Origin: Clostridiaceae bacterium | GTDB taxonomy: Bacteria > Bacillota > Clostridia > Oscillospirales > Acutalibacteraceae | Reading direction: 5' to 3' | NCBI GenBank assembly: GCA_016285645.1 | Contig: JAEERC010000030.1 | Coordinates: forward strand, 1 to 64,000 | Length of the DNA: 64,000 bases | Part shown: piece by piece, positions 24,105-31,899 of the stretch | Numbering within the stretch: the stretch's first letter is position 1 | Layout of the letters: each line of letters opens with the position of its first letter | The notes under the pieces: generated by a model | What the model was told of the DNA's origin: nothing | The model's input: the letters and a program-made list of their open reading frames with translations, nothing else | Databases searched by the model: none | Translations under genes and position numbers: made by a program

Positions 24105-25540
24105 ACAGCGACAGCGTTTTTCTCGTTATCGCTGCAGTTGCTTTCGCAATGCTGTTTTTTATCGGCGGGCAGACAAGCGATAACAAAATACGAAAGAACC
24201 TTGAAAGGCAAAAAAAACGGGCTCAACATCCTGCGCCCGACAAGTCACTGCTAAGAAATCACCCTAACGAGGGTGATTTCATCCTCGGAAAATACGGGCG
24301 CAGGTATGTCTGCTGGAACACTGAAAAGGACGGTCATTTTTGTATCTGCGGCGGTTCGGGAACGGGCAAGAGCTCATCCTTGATAATACCTTATCTGCTC
24401 AACAGCAATTCCCAGCCGAAACTTGTCTTGGATATCAAGGGCGAATTGAATGAGCTGTGTGCCAACGGAAGAGACAGGGTATTCAGCCCTATCGGCAGAA
24501 CTTGGGGTTGGTCGGTTTTTTACGGTTTGACCGACGACTCCACTCCTGCTGAAATTCTGCAGGTCATTCAGACTGTCGTTTTCTCGCTTGTTCCCCTCGG
24601 CGAAGGCAAGGACCGCTTTTGGAATTTGTCCGCTCGCAATATGCTCATTGGACTGCTCACCTATTACTACACATCCGGCAAACGCGACTTCATCGCTTGC
24701 GTTGACGCTATTCTCGGCTGTCCCATTGAAGACCAGATAAACGAGATAATTAACACCGTTGCGCCTGACTCTGATATTCACCGCTATCTTATCGAATTCG
24801 CCGGAATGGCTCCCGAAACTCTGTTGTCGGTCTACGCTGGAATGTCTAATTCGCTTTCCTGCTTCTCAGATGTTGACCTGCGCTGGGCTTTCTGCGCTGA
24901 AACACCCCGAAAGGTCAGCCCAAAGACACTGCTTGAAGAAGAGAGGTCAATTTATCTGTCTGTTCCCGAGCACAAGCTTGCCGCCTGGGCCGGTCCATTG
25001 GCAATGATAATTAACCTGACGCTGTGGGAGCTGAGTCGTCGTGAGGTTACGACTTCGAGCAAGCGTATCGGGGTGGTTATCGATGAGATGTCACGCATTG
25101 TCTCCGGCGGCGGTTGCTTGGACGGTATTATCGACGCTTCAATGACGCTCAGGAGCCGTAAAGTTACGCTTATTGTAGCATTACAGGCTCTCGAGGGACT
25201 TTCCGTTAAAGGCGGTTTCAATGAAAACGAGGTTACAACGCTTGTTTCAAATATGGGTATCCGCATAGTTTTGAGCGCAAGTTCGGGCAAGACACAAAAG
25301 ACTGTCTGCAACGACTGGGTTGGTAAATATACGGTTAAGCGGCAGTCCAAGTCAATGAACGGCGGTAAACGGAACAATTCTTACTCTTTTGAAGACAAAC
25401 CTATTCTCGAACCGTCTGACCTGAATTCGCTCGGTGATGAAGCCGTTATTATTACGCCGCTCGGCTTCTGTATGCTCAAAAAGTGCTTTTATTTCCGTGA
25501 CCCGTATCTTAAACCGCTGGCTGAACGCAACAAAAAATAA
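24101..25540 (+). CDS. TraG/VirD4-type coupling ATPase
   Basis: The 479-residue product has one N-terminal membrane helix (residues 6-24), then the Walker A motif GGSGTGKSSS (about 84-93), VLDIKGEL, and the Walker B-like VVIDEMSRI, followed by VALQALEGL, as in type IV coupling proteins. These hexameric ATPases bring the relaxase-DNA complex to a mating pore. It is shorter than typical full-length VirD4/TraG (about 550-650), mainly at the N-terminus with one helix instead of two. No pore genes are present in the element. Bases 24255-24280 form an 11-bp perfect hairpin within the gene. Confidence 0.88.
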   Translation: MNSDSVFLVIAAVAFAMLFFIGGQTSDNKIRKNLERQKKRAQHPAPDKSLLRNHPNEGDFILGKYGRRYVCWNTEKDGHFCICGGSGTGKSSSLIIPYLLNSNSQPKLVLDIKGELNELCANGRDRVFSPIGRTWGWSVFYGLTDDSTPAEILQVIQTVVFSLVPLGEGKDRFWNLSARNMLIGLLTYYYTSGKRDFIACVDAILGCPIEDQINEIINTVAPDSDIHRYLIEFAGMAPETLLSVYAGMSNSLSCFSDVDLRWAFCAETPRKVSPKTLLEEERSIYLSVPEHKLAAWAGPLAMIINLTLWELSRREVTTSSKRIGVVIDEMSRIVSGGGCLDGIIDASMTLRSRKVTLIVALQALEGLSVKGGFNENEVTTLVSNMGIRIVLSASSGKTQKTVCNDWVGKYTVKRQSKSMNGGKRNNSYSFEDKPILEPSDLNSLGDEAVIITPLGFCMLKKCFYFRDPYLKPLAERNKK

Positions 25541-25551
25541 CCCGTCCGGTT

Positions 25552-25573
25552 CTGCCGATTATTAAATCGGCAG
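25552..25573. repeat. 9-bp hairpin between the coupling ATPase and ArdC-like genes
   Basis: CTGCCGATT, loop ATTA, AATCGGCAG, just before the ribosome site of the next gene. There is no T-run; it may affect translation of the downstream gene. Confidence 0.55.
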
Positions 25574-25600
25574 GATCGGACAAAAAAGGAGTTGATATTT

Positions 25601-26563
25601 ATGATAGATACCAGTGCCGCTACTTCCCGGGCGGAGAAGGTAAAGATAATAACCGATAAGCTGGAACAGGGAATACAGAATTTGCTGGATAGTGACCGAT
25701 ATAAAGAATACCTCAGCAAGATGTCGAAGCTTCATAATTACAGTTTCAACAATACCGTTCTCATCCTTATGCAAAGACCGGACGCCACAATGGTCGCAGG
25801 TATGAATTCTTGGCGAGAAAACTTCCACAGGTCAATTATCAAAGGGTCTTCTTCGATAACCGTGTTGGCTCCTGCTCCCTACAAACACACGGTTGAAAAA
25901 CCCGATGTTGACGCTGACGGCAATTACAGATACGACAGCGACGGCAATGTAATAATGAAAAAAGCGGTCGTTGAAGTGCCGTCGTTCAAGCCCGTATGGG
26001 TGTTCGATGTTGCTGACACTCAGGGCGAACCCATACCGACGCTCGGTGTTGATGAGTTAAAAGGTTCCGTCAAGAACTATGACAGACTGCTTGAGGCGGT
26101 TATAAGCGCTTCTCCCGTGCCGGTTGAATTTGACAAAATTACAAGCGGTGCGAAGGGCTATTATTCCGATATTGATAAGAAAATAGTGATAAGCGAGGGT
26201 ATGAGCGAATTGCAGGTCCTGAAGACCTGTTGCCACGAGGTTTCGCATAGCTTACTTCATACGGCTGAACGCTTGAAGTCAACCGGTGAGATGAGCGATA
26301 AGAGGACTTTCGAAGTGGAAGCTGAAAGCATAGCTTTTACTGTCTGTTCATACCTTGGGCTACCAACTGACGAATACAGCTTCGGCTATATTGCCGGCTG
26401 GGCTGGCGAGCGAGAGCTTTCGGCTGTGAAAGAGTCGCTCGAGGTCATAAGAAAGACCTCATCCGACATCATCACAGCCATTGAGCGACACCTGAGCCCT
26501 GAGCGGTCGCTCAATATCGGCGAAAGTCAAACCCAAACAAAACATAAGGCAAGGTCTGCCTGA
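25601..26563 (+). CDS. ArdC-like ssDNA-binding / zincin protein (antirestriction type)
   Basis: The 320-residue protein begins with an ArdC N-terminal-type region (LEQGIQNLLDSDRYKEYL, NYSFNNTVLILMQRPDAT, GMNSW) and ends in a metallopeptidase-like domain with CCHEVSHSLLH (HExxH, His212) and the downstream Glu in RTFEVEAESIAF. ArdC-type proteins bind single-stranded DNA and protect incoming element DNA; the zincin domain's substrate is unknown. The ATG lies 9 bases after AAGGAG, and an earlier TTG is too close to it. Carrying both a type I system and an ArdC-like protein fits an element that must enter restricting hosts. Confidence 0.8.
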   Translation: MIDTSAATSRAEKVKIITDKLEQGIQNLLDSDRYKEYLSKMSKLHNYSFNNTVLILMQRPDATMVAGMNSWRENFHRSIIKGSSSITVLAPAPYKHTVEKPDVDADGNYRYDSDGNVIMKKAVVEVPSFKPVWVFDVADTQGEPIPTLGVDELKGSVKNYDRLLEAVISASPVPVEFDKITSGAKGYYSDIDKKIVISEGMSELQVLKTCCHEVSHSLLHTAERLKSTGEMSDKRTFEVEAESIAFTVCSYLGLPTDEYSFGYIAGWAGERELSAVKESLEVIRKTSSDIITAIERHLSPERSLNIGESQTQTKHKARSA

Positions 26564-26879
26564 CTTTCGCCTAATGACGGGCTGGCGGAAATTATGATTT
26601 CCGCCAACCGTCAAAACAAGATACAAAGCGAGAAAAGAAAGGCGCATACCGGCGGCGCCTGTATTTTCTCAGCTCCTGTATCTGCAAGTTCCCTGTTGTG
26701 TGCGGCGACACAACAGAACTTGCAAGGGGCTGACCCCTTTGAACCCAGCCGACACAGAATATATATGCACAAGCCACGAGCGCAAATATATTACTGCGTC
26801 TATGGGCTTTGCCCAGCTACCCACTCAAAGGGAACTGCGGCTCCCTTTAAGAATTCCCACAAAGAAAGGAGCGCTGTCT
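26564..26879. other. Hairpin-rich non-coding region upstream of mobC; oriT candidate
   Basis: In these 316 bases I see no convincing gene. Perfect or near-perfect hairpins are packed together: TGGCGGAAAT (26583-26606), an interrupted 16-bp stem GCAAGTT..GTTGTGT against ACACAAC..AACTTGC (about 26683-26724), AAGGGG/CCCCTT (26724-26738), TGGGC/GCCCA (26803-26815) and AAAGGGA/TCCCTTT (26827-26848). Position directly before mobC-mobA and the hairpins fit an origin of transfer. The nic site cannot be assigned by eye. Confidence 0.5.
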
Positions 26880-27245
26880 ATGCGCAAAAGAAACAACGAT
26901 ATCCATATAATGCTCAATGACGAGGAATATTTATCCCTGCTTGAAATTCAGCGCAAAACCGGCTTGCGACTTCGTGAACTTATATTAAACGCTGTGTCCG
27001 ACAAGCCGTTTATCACCGAGGACTGTGTTGCCGAAATACGGAGAATGAACGAACTGCTCGCAAGACTCACCGTTGCCCTCAACCGTATCGGCAACAACAT
27101 AAACCAGCTTGCAAAAAGCGCAAACGCTCAGGGTGAACTGCCGAGCGAGCAACAACTCGCAGATATTAAGGAACAACTCGCAAAATACAGAGAAGGGACT
27201 GAGAAGCTGTGGCGGTATATAAGGCAATTGACGGCAAGGCTTTGA
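26880..27245 (+). CDS. mobC: MobC-family relaxosome protein
   Basis: The 121-residue basic protein has a ribbon-helix-helix-like N-terminus (NDIHIMLNDEEYLSLLEIQRKTG) and the MobC signature LARLTVALNRIGNNINQLAK. It binds near oriT and helps the relaxase open the strands. The ATG at 26880 lies 8 bases after AGGAG; the longer frame upstream runs through hairpin-rich DNA and is rejected. It overlaps the relaxase gene by 37 bases. Confidence 0.9.
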   Translation: MRKRNNDIHIMLNDEEYLSLLEIQRKTGLRLRELILNAVSDKPFITEDCVAEIRRMNELLARLTVALNRIGNNINQLAKSANAQGELPSEQQLADIKEQLAKYREGTEKLWRYIRQLTARL

Positions 27246-28150
27246 ATTATCACGCCGGGCTACGGAATTGTCTGCAATATGTTTTTCAGCCCGGCAAGAC
27301 AGACACCGAAACGCTCTGTTTTGTCATCGGTCCCTGTCCTGACGGACCCATTGACTTCAACGCCGTTTACGGTTCGTTCCTCGATATCAAAAACGAGTGG
27401 GGAAAGGACTCAGGCAGAATGAATAAGCACTTCTGCCTGAGCTTCGCCAAAACCGACAATATCTCACCAACAGAAGCTTTGGAGCTCGGTATAAAATTCG
27501 GTGAGCGCACTTACGACGGCTTTCAGACGGCTATGGCAATTCATACAGACAAAGACCATATTCACTGTCACTATGTCGTCAACACTGTCTCATACCTTGA
27601 CGGGCGCAAATTTCAGAAAAGCAGAAAAGACCTGAAAGCCGATAAGGAATATTGCAATGAGCTTTGTCGGGAATACGGCTTATCCGTTGCGCAAAAAGGA
27701 AAACACGCCGACGGCTCCGATATGGATGAAGGCGATATTGTCGCTTGGAACAAAGACAAATACCGTGCCCTTATTCGTGAAGATAAGCCCTCTTATCTTT
27801 GCGATTGCGCTTTAGCAATCGCAAAGGTGAAAGGCACGGCTACATCAAAAGAAGAGTTTATAAGGGCGATGTTAGCACAAGGCTGGACGGTTCAATGGTC
27901 CGACAACCGTAAACACATAACCTATATCAATACTGACGGCAAGAAAGTCCGTGACAGCAATATCGAGAAAACATTTAATATTTCAGCGACAAAGGAGGTG
28001 TTACTCGATGAATTTATCGGAAAAGCTCGCAATTCAGGACGAACAGAAAATGTCGTTGGCAAAGGACAACCTTTTGCTGAGGGACGAGAACTCGCACCTG
28101 AAACTCGAAAACCGAAACCTCAGAAAAGAGGTCGAGGTTCTTCAAGATGA
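27209..28150 (+). CDS. mobA: MobA-type relaxase
   Basis: The 313-residue product has the relaxase three-histidine motif HTDKDHIHCHYVVN (His112, His117, His119, His121), upstream NYHAGLRNCLQYVFQPGKT, and the GKDSGRMNKHF region. It nicks oriT and stays attached to the 5' end. The protein is short for MobA relaxases and ends in a basic tail (KPKPQKRGRGSSR), with no helicase or primase domain. The start codon is GTG inside mobC. Bases 27797-27826 form a 12-bp perfect hairpin and 27410-27440 a 10-bp one inside the gene. Confidence 0.9.
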   Translation: MAVYKAIDGKALNYHAGLRNCLQYVFQPGKTDTETLCFVIGPCPDGPIDFNAVYGSFLDIKNEWGKDSGRMNKHFCLSFAKTDNISPTEALELGIKFGERTYDGFQTAMAIHTDKDHIHCHYVVNTVSYLDGRKFQKSRKDLKADKEYCNELCREYGLSVAQKGKHADGSDMDEGDIVAWNKDKYRALIREDKPSYLCDCALAIAKVKGTATSKEEFIRAMLAQGWTVQWSDNRKHITYINTDGKKVRDSNIEKTFNISATKEVLLDEFIGKARNSGRTENVVGKGQPFAEGRELAPETRKPKPQKRGRGSSR

Positions 28151-28283
28151 ACGGGAAAGGCTACTGTCAGAGAGGGAAAGCCTTAATAAAGAAAGTAGAC
28201 TGTTGACATCGCAAAACAGAATAATAAAAATAATGTTATTTGCTATGTTATCTCTTGCTTTGTTTATAGCGGTGATAAAATGA
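28008..28283 (+). CDS. Small coiled-coil membrane protein overlapping mobA
   Basis: The 91-residue protein begins 142 bases before the mobA stop in another frame, with an excellent AAAGGAGGTG site. Residues 10-65 are a heptad-rich charged coiled coil (NLLLRDENSHLKLENRNL and following). Residues 70-90 form a single membrane helix at the C-terminus (MLFAMLSLALFIAVI). Small tail-anchored coiled-coil proteins of this kind follow relaxase genes in some elements; function unknown. Confidence 0.8.
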   Translation: MNLSEKLAIQDEQKMSLAKDNLLLRDENSHLKLENRNLRKEVEVLQDERERLLSERESLNKESRLLTSQNRIIKIMLFAMLSLALFIAVIK

Positions 28284-28288
28284 AAATA

Positions 28289-28316
28289 GCCTCGGAGTTT
28301 TAATCTTCCGAGGCTG
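28289..28316 (+). terminator. Terminator at the right end of the element
   Basis: AGCCTCGGA pairs with TCCGAGGCT around a T-rich loop, followed by GTATTTTG. It closes the mob transcript before the arm sites. Confidence 0.65.
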
Positions 28317-28320
28317 TATT

Positions 28321-28372
28321 TTGAACCAATTATTGAACCAATATTTGATGTTTGAACCAATATTTGAACCAA
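28321..28372 (+). other. Right cluster of four probable integrase arm-binding sites
   Basis: TTGAACCAA occurs exactly at 28321, 28333, 28352 and 28364, that is as two pairs each spaced 12 bases. The left end carries one further pair with the same spacing and orientation. The rest of the 318-base stretch from 28284 to 28601 holds the terminator, AT-rich DNA, attR and a hairpin. A minus-strand frame (28248-28457) crosses the sites, but I do not call it. Confidence 0.65.
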
Positions 28373-28523
28373 ACACTTTTCCGTAGTCTTCCGCACTTTT
28401 ACCCGTTTTTCTAAGGAGCCATCGATGATGATATGCCATGAATTCCTTATTTTTCAAGGAAAAAACGAATTTTTTGCAGTAATAACAACAAGTTTTAAAA
28501 AACTATAATTTTGGATAATGCGG

Positions 28524-28567
28524 CGGAATCGGAATCCGCTGCGTTATCCAGCTGCGCCACAGGCGGA
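28524..28567 (-). pseudogene. attR, with the displaced 5' half of the original tRNA-Arg
   Basis: The 44 bases hold the original tRNA 5' half from the anticodon stem to base 1, reading leftwards, and nothing of the 3' half. The D-stem position 13 is C here, making a C13-A22 mismatch, while the working copy has T. It now forms a tRNA-like stub downstream of the iolC-like gene. Confidence 0.85.
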
Positions 28568-28572
28568 TATAC

Positions 28573-28594
28573 GGGCGGGGAAACCGCCCTTTTT
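28573..28594 (+). terminator. GC hairpin next to attR
   Basis: GGGCGG pairs with CCGCCC and is followed by five T on the plus strand. On the minus strand it lies between the iolC-like stop and the tRNA stub but lacks a T-run there. Confidence 0.5.
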
Positions 28595-28601
28595 GATTTG
28601 C

Positions 28602-29615
28602 TTATTTTATCTTCGTCACAACTTCCATACCGGGGAAGCTGTCGATGAAATCCTGAACCGCCTGCGCCGAGGGCATTGCCGCCGAGCAGGAGTGCGCCGA
28701 AACGAGCATCGAAGCCGAAGCGGTCGCGAACTCGAGCGCCTTGTCGATGGATTTGCCCTGAATGAGGGAGTAAATGAACGCCGAGGCGTAGCCGTCGCCG
28801 CCGCCGAAGCCCTTGAGAAGTTTAACGGGGTGGGTGCCGACTTTGTAGATTGAGCCGTCGTTTATATAGGCGTAGGAGCCCTCTTTGCCGTGCTTGATTA
28901 TAACAATCTTGTTGCCGTAGCCGAACCAGCGCGCAGCCGATTCCTCGTCATTCGCGCATTTGCCTTCAAGCGCCTCGGTCAGGTCGAATTCCTCGCGCGA
29001 GCCGAGAATGATGTCGCTGTTTTTCGCGGCGATTGAGTAATAAATCGAAATTTCGTCAAAGTTCTTCCAGGTGTAGCTTCTGTAGTCGATGTCGAAAATG
29101 ACCACAACGCCGTTTTTCTTCGCGAGGAAGAGAGTTTTGAGAGCCGCCTCCCTCGAGGGACTGCAGCACAGCGCCGTGCCGGAAATCACAACGGCTTTCG
29201 CCTTTTTGATATAGTCCTCGTCAACATCGTCAACACTTACCTGAAGGTCGGCAACGCCGTCGCGGTACATAAGAATACTGCTCTGAGTGGGGCTGAGAAT
29301 CTCGGTGAAGGTAAGCCCGAGTTTTTCGCCGCCCGTGCATCTGGTGATGTGCGAGGTGTCGATGCCGTCATTTTCAAAATATTTTGTAACATAGGTGCCG
29401 AACTGGTCGTCGCTTACTTTCGCTATAAAGCCGCATTTCGCGCCGAGACGGGCGAGACCCACGGCGATATTGGCGGGCGAGCCGCCGACATACTTGTTGA
29501 AGTTGCTGCTCTCCCAGAGCGGCATGTTCATATCGGTCGGGTTAAAGTCGATGGCAACTCTGCCTATCGGGATAACGTCAAGTTCCTTGCTGTTGTCAAA
29601 TTCAATAATACTCAT
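28602..29615 (-). CDS. iolC: PfkB-family sugar kinase, 5-dehydro-2-deoxygluconokinase-like (IolC)
   Basis: The 337-residue protein has the PfkB sugar-binding motif NKYVGGSPANIAVGLARLG, the IolC-type DIDYRSYTW and GKEGSYAY, and the catalytic loop GFGGGDGYASAFIYSLIQG. The usual GAGD is GGGD here, but the catalytic Asp is kept. IolC phosphorylates 2-deoxy-5-keto-gluconate in inositol breakdown. It lies 12 bases after an aldolase of the matching step, which supports the call. The other iol genes are not in the window, so another sugar acid is possible. The start has AGGAGAG. Confidence 0.75.
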   Translation of the reverse strand: MSIIEFDNSKELDVIPIGRVAIDFNPTDMNMPLWESSNFNKYVGGSPANIAVGLARLGAKCGFIAKVSDDQFGTYVTKYFENDGIDTSHITRCTGGEKLGLTFTEILSPTQSSILMYRDGVADLQVSVDDVDEDYIKKAKAVVISGTALCCSPSREAALKTLFLAKKNGVVVIFDIDYRSYTWKNFDEISIYYSIAAKNSDIILGSREEFDLTEALEGKCANDEESAARWFGYGNKIVIIKHGKEGSYAYINDGSIYKVGTHPVKLLKGFGGGDGYASAFIYSLIQGKSIDKALEFATASASMLVSAHSCSAAMPSAQAVQDFIDSFPGMEVVTKIK

Positions 29616-29627
29616 AATTCTCTCCTG

Positions 29628-30473
29628 TCAGGCTTTTCCGGCGCAGCCGAATATTTTTATGTGTTTCATCGCATTTTTATATGCTCCGCGTGTTTCCGCG
29701 GTCTGCAGGTCGTAGTAGCCGTTTATAGCGCCCGCCGTGTATGCCTCGCGCACTTCGCGCTCCACGCTGTCAAATGTGGCGGTGGCAATGTTTATTTTGC
29801 AAATTCCGAGTTCAACGCATTTGCGGAAATCGTTTTCGCTTATTCCCGTGCCCCCGTGAAGAACAAGGGGAACGGCGACGCTGTCCCTTATTTTTTCGAG
29901 AATGTCAAAGCGGAGTTTCGGCTCCTCCTTGTAGTTGCCGTGCGCGTTGCCGATTGCGACCGCGAGCGCGTCCATGGCAACCTCATCGCAGAACTCAACC
30001 GCCTGAGCGGGGTCGGAGCAGTTCATCGCTATATCCTCGCTGCCGTCCTCGCTGCCGCCCACACAGCCGATTTCACATTCGAGCGCCGCGCCGTGTTTTC
30101 GCGCTTCGGCAAGAATCTCCGCGCTCAGTTTCTTGTTTTCGGGGAAGGGATAACCCGAGCCGTCAAACATAACGGAGGTAAATCCGATTTCGAGCGCCTG
30201 ACATATTTTTTCCTTCGTTTTGCCGTGGTCGAAATGCACGGCAACGGGCATTGCGCTGTTTTTCGCGGCAGCCACCATAAGCGGCCCTATGATTTCGAGA
30301 GGGGAGTGGTTGAGCCGTACTTCCGCAATCTGCAGAATGGCGGGGCTCTTCGTCTCCTCAACCGCCTGCAGCACGCCGCGCACCATTTCCATATTCGCGA
30401 TGCTGAAACTGCCGACGGCGTATTTGTTTTTCTGCGCGTCAAGCAGCAGATCCTTCATATTGACGAGTGAAAT
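29628..30473 (-). CDS. iolJ: Class II aldolase, IolJ/FbaA-like, with probable ATT start
   Basis: The protein has the class II aldolase marks: KYAVGSFSIANMEM near the N-terminus, AVHFDHGKT (metal His), ALECEIGCVGG, AIGNAHGNY (metal His) and LVLHGGTGI, plus KINIATA for phosphate binding. Beside an IolC-like kinase it probably cleaves 2-deoxy-5-keto-gluconate 6-phosphate. The first ATG (30458) is 19 bases from GGAGG, and homologues start with a few residues such as MPLV before the MK. An in-frame ATT 7 bases after GGAGG gives MSLVNMKDLL, so I place the start there (281 residues). Confidence 0.78.
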   Translation of the reverse strand: MSLVNMKDLLLDAQKNKYAVGSFSIANMEMVRGVLQAVEETKSPAILQIAEVRLNHSPLEIIGPLMVAAAKNSAMPVAVHFDHGKTKEKICQALEIGFTSVMFDGSGYPFPENKKLSAEILAEARKHGAALECEIGCVGGSEDGSEDIAMNCSDPAQAVEFCDEVAMDALAVAIGNAHGNYKEEPKLRFDILEKIRDSVAVPLVLHGGTGISENDFRKCVELGICKINIATATFDSVEREVREAYTAGAINGYYDLQTAETRGAYKNAMKHIKIFGCAGKA

Positions 30474-30565
30474 AATATCACCTCCGCAGTGTATTTCTGT
30501 TGCCGATTTATTATTTTACCATTATTACATAAAAATCTCAACACTAATTTTTAATTTTTATGAGA

Positions 30566-30590
30566 GAAAAAGCCGTCCCGAAGGACGGCT
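30566..30590 (-). terminator. Terminator of the condensation-protein transcript
   Basis: On the minus strand AGCCGTCC pairs with GGACGGCT around a UUCG-type loop and is followed by a T-run. Confidence 0.75.
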
Positions 30591-30606
30591 TCATTTCTGT
30601 TCGGTT

Positions 30607-31899
30607 TTATTTCTCATCTGCCGTGAGAACATCGATGTTTTTCTCCATAAGGTCGAAGAAGCGGTTTACGGTTGCCTTGTCCCTGTCGTTTCCGCGCACG
30701 CACATTGAGAGCGTGATGGCGTTTCTCATCGAGGTAGCCGAAAGAAGGGCGAAGGGTTTATATTTGACGGCGCCGCTCATAAAGCCGTCCGTCGGCTCGT
30801 GACCCTCGAGAGCGAGCTTGTCAACCTCGAGAATACCGATATTGCTCATGGCGATAAGCGGGTTCGAATAGCCGATTTTGATTATTTCCTCGCTGGCGGC
30901 GTGCGGCATAATTCTGTAGCCGAGCGAGAGAAGCGGCAGACCGTAAAGACCCATATATTTGTCTTTCTTGAACTTTGCCGAGGAGCGCACAACATACTGA
31001 AGCGTTTCAAAAATATCCCTTCCGAGTTCGGGAACGGAGCACTGCATCCACGAGGTCTGGTTCGTGTAACCCGTGTCGCTCACATCCTTCATATGGCGGC
31101 GCAGGTCTATGGCGCAGGAGATGGTAACGCTCTCACTCTTGTCAAAGCCGGCGAGTTCGTAAAGACTGTAGAAATAGGCGGCGGTGAGCATATCGTTTAT
31201 TGTAGCCCCGCGTTTTTTGCCCGCCGATTTTATGAGCGGGAATTTTTCCGCTCCTATTGTGCGCCGAGCGATAAAGGAGTAATCGTCCGGCTCGCTTTCG
31301 GTGAGCGGAAAGGCGTGCTTGTCGCCCTTGGCGGTGACATTTTTGTAGAGATTCTCCGCGGCTTTTCTGTCCGTTTTGGATAAATCTTTGTACACGCTTT
31401 TGTATGAACGCGTGCCCGTGCGCAGGTCGAGGGGGCTCACGCCGTTTTCAACATAGTCGTTGTAATTCTTGCAGAACACCTTGAGAAAGCTCTTGAAGTC
31501 GCCGCCGTCCATACACATATGGTTTTCAATAATGCAGACGGTGGTTTTGCCCGAATGGAGGAGGATGAGCGCCTTCATCTGTATATCGTTTTCGGGCGGA
31601 ATGCACTGGCACAAAAACGCGTCAACAAGGCGGTCAACATCCTCGTCGTCCACATTCTTTACATCCACAACCTCGTCAATGTTGTAGTCCTTCACCGTCC
31701 AGTAGGGCGAAACGTGGTTGTCGGTAAAACTCGAGTGGAAAACGGGCGCCTTTTCAAAGAAGCAGGCGAGCACCGTCTTGAACGCGTCAATGTTTATTTC
31801 AAAATCATAGTGCAGTTCAACATGCACCATACGGTCGTTGTAATCGCGGAAAAGGTAGTGCATCTTGTCCCAGAGTTCAGCTTTTAATCTGCGTTCCAT
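30607..31899 (-). CDS. Condensation-domain / CoA-acyltransferase-like protein
   Basis: The 430-residue protein resembles the chloramphenicol-acetyltransferase-like superfamily that includes NRPS condensation domains and PapA acyltransferases. ENHMCMDGGDFKSF carries the HxxxDG active-site motif, and SAIDLRRHM-like CAIDLRRHM matches the later structural motif. It stands alone, with no carrier protein or adenylation domain nearby, as usual for the free-standing Clostridial group. It overlaps the membrane protein gene by 16 bases and has its own AAGGAGG site. Acyl donor and acceptor are unknown. Confidence 0.75.
   Translation of the reverse strand: MERRLKAELWDKMHYLFRDYNDRMVHVELHYDFEINIDAFKTVLACFFEKAPVFHSSFTDNHVSPYWTVKDYNIDEVVDVKNVDDEDVDRLVDAFLCQCIPPENDIQMKALILLHSGKTTVCIIENHMCMDGGDFKSFLKVFCKNYNDYVENGVSPLDLRTGTRSYKSVYKDLSKTDRKAAENLYKNVTAKGDKHAFPLTESEPDDYSFIARRTIGAEKFPLIKSAGKKRGATINDMLTAAYFYSLYELAGFDKSESVTISCAIDLRRHMKDVSDTGYTNQTSWMQCSVPELGRDIFETLQYVVRSSAKFKKDKYMGLYGLPLLSLGYRIMPHAASEEIIKIGYSNPLIAMSNIGILEVDKLALEGHEPTDGFMSGAVKYKPFALLSATSMRNAITLSMCVRGNDRDKATVNRFFDLMEKNIDVLTADEK

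Larger units (their letters stand above)
11264..28567. mobile_element. 17.3-kb integrative mobilizable element in tRNA-Arg carrying a family B DNA polymerase
   Basis: The element is defined by 44-bp direct repeats at its ends with one mismatch, by a tyrosine integrase gene next to the left repeat, and by paired TTGAACCAA sites at both ends. Contents, left to right: integrase, excisionase-like protein, type I restriction (R, S, M) on the minus strand; then on the plus strand a 65-residue protein, family B polymerase, DUF3846 protein, TraG/VirD4 ATPase, ArdC-like protein, MobC, MobA relaxase and a coiled-coil membrane protein. No VirB4, VirB6 or peptidoglycan hydrolase gene is present, so transfer would need a helper system. 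No Rep protein is present either; the polymerase may take that role. Confidence 0.88.

Noticed and set aside
26594..26920. Frame of 108 residues between the ardC-like gene and mobC
   Set aside because: It runs through several perfect hairpins and into mobC in another frame, and has no ribosome site.
28321..28372. CRISPR-like short repeats
   Set aside because: The repeat is only 9 bp, with gaps of 3 or 10 bases and no cas genes; arm-type integrase sites explain it better.
28248..28457. 69-residue minus-strand frame across the right arm sites
   Set aside because: An AAGGA precedes an internal ATG, but most of the frame reads through the TTGAACCAA repeats and the terminator; more likely integrase binding DNA than a gene.
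29349..30470. 373-residue plus-strand frame opposite the iolC/iolJ genes
   Set aside because: It is the complement of two clear genes with conserved motifs on the minus strand and has no start signals.
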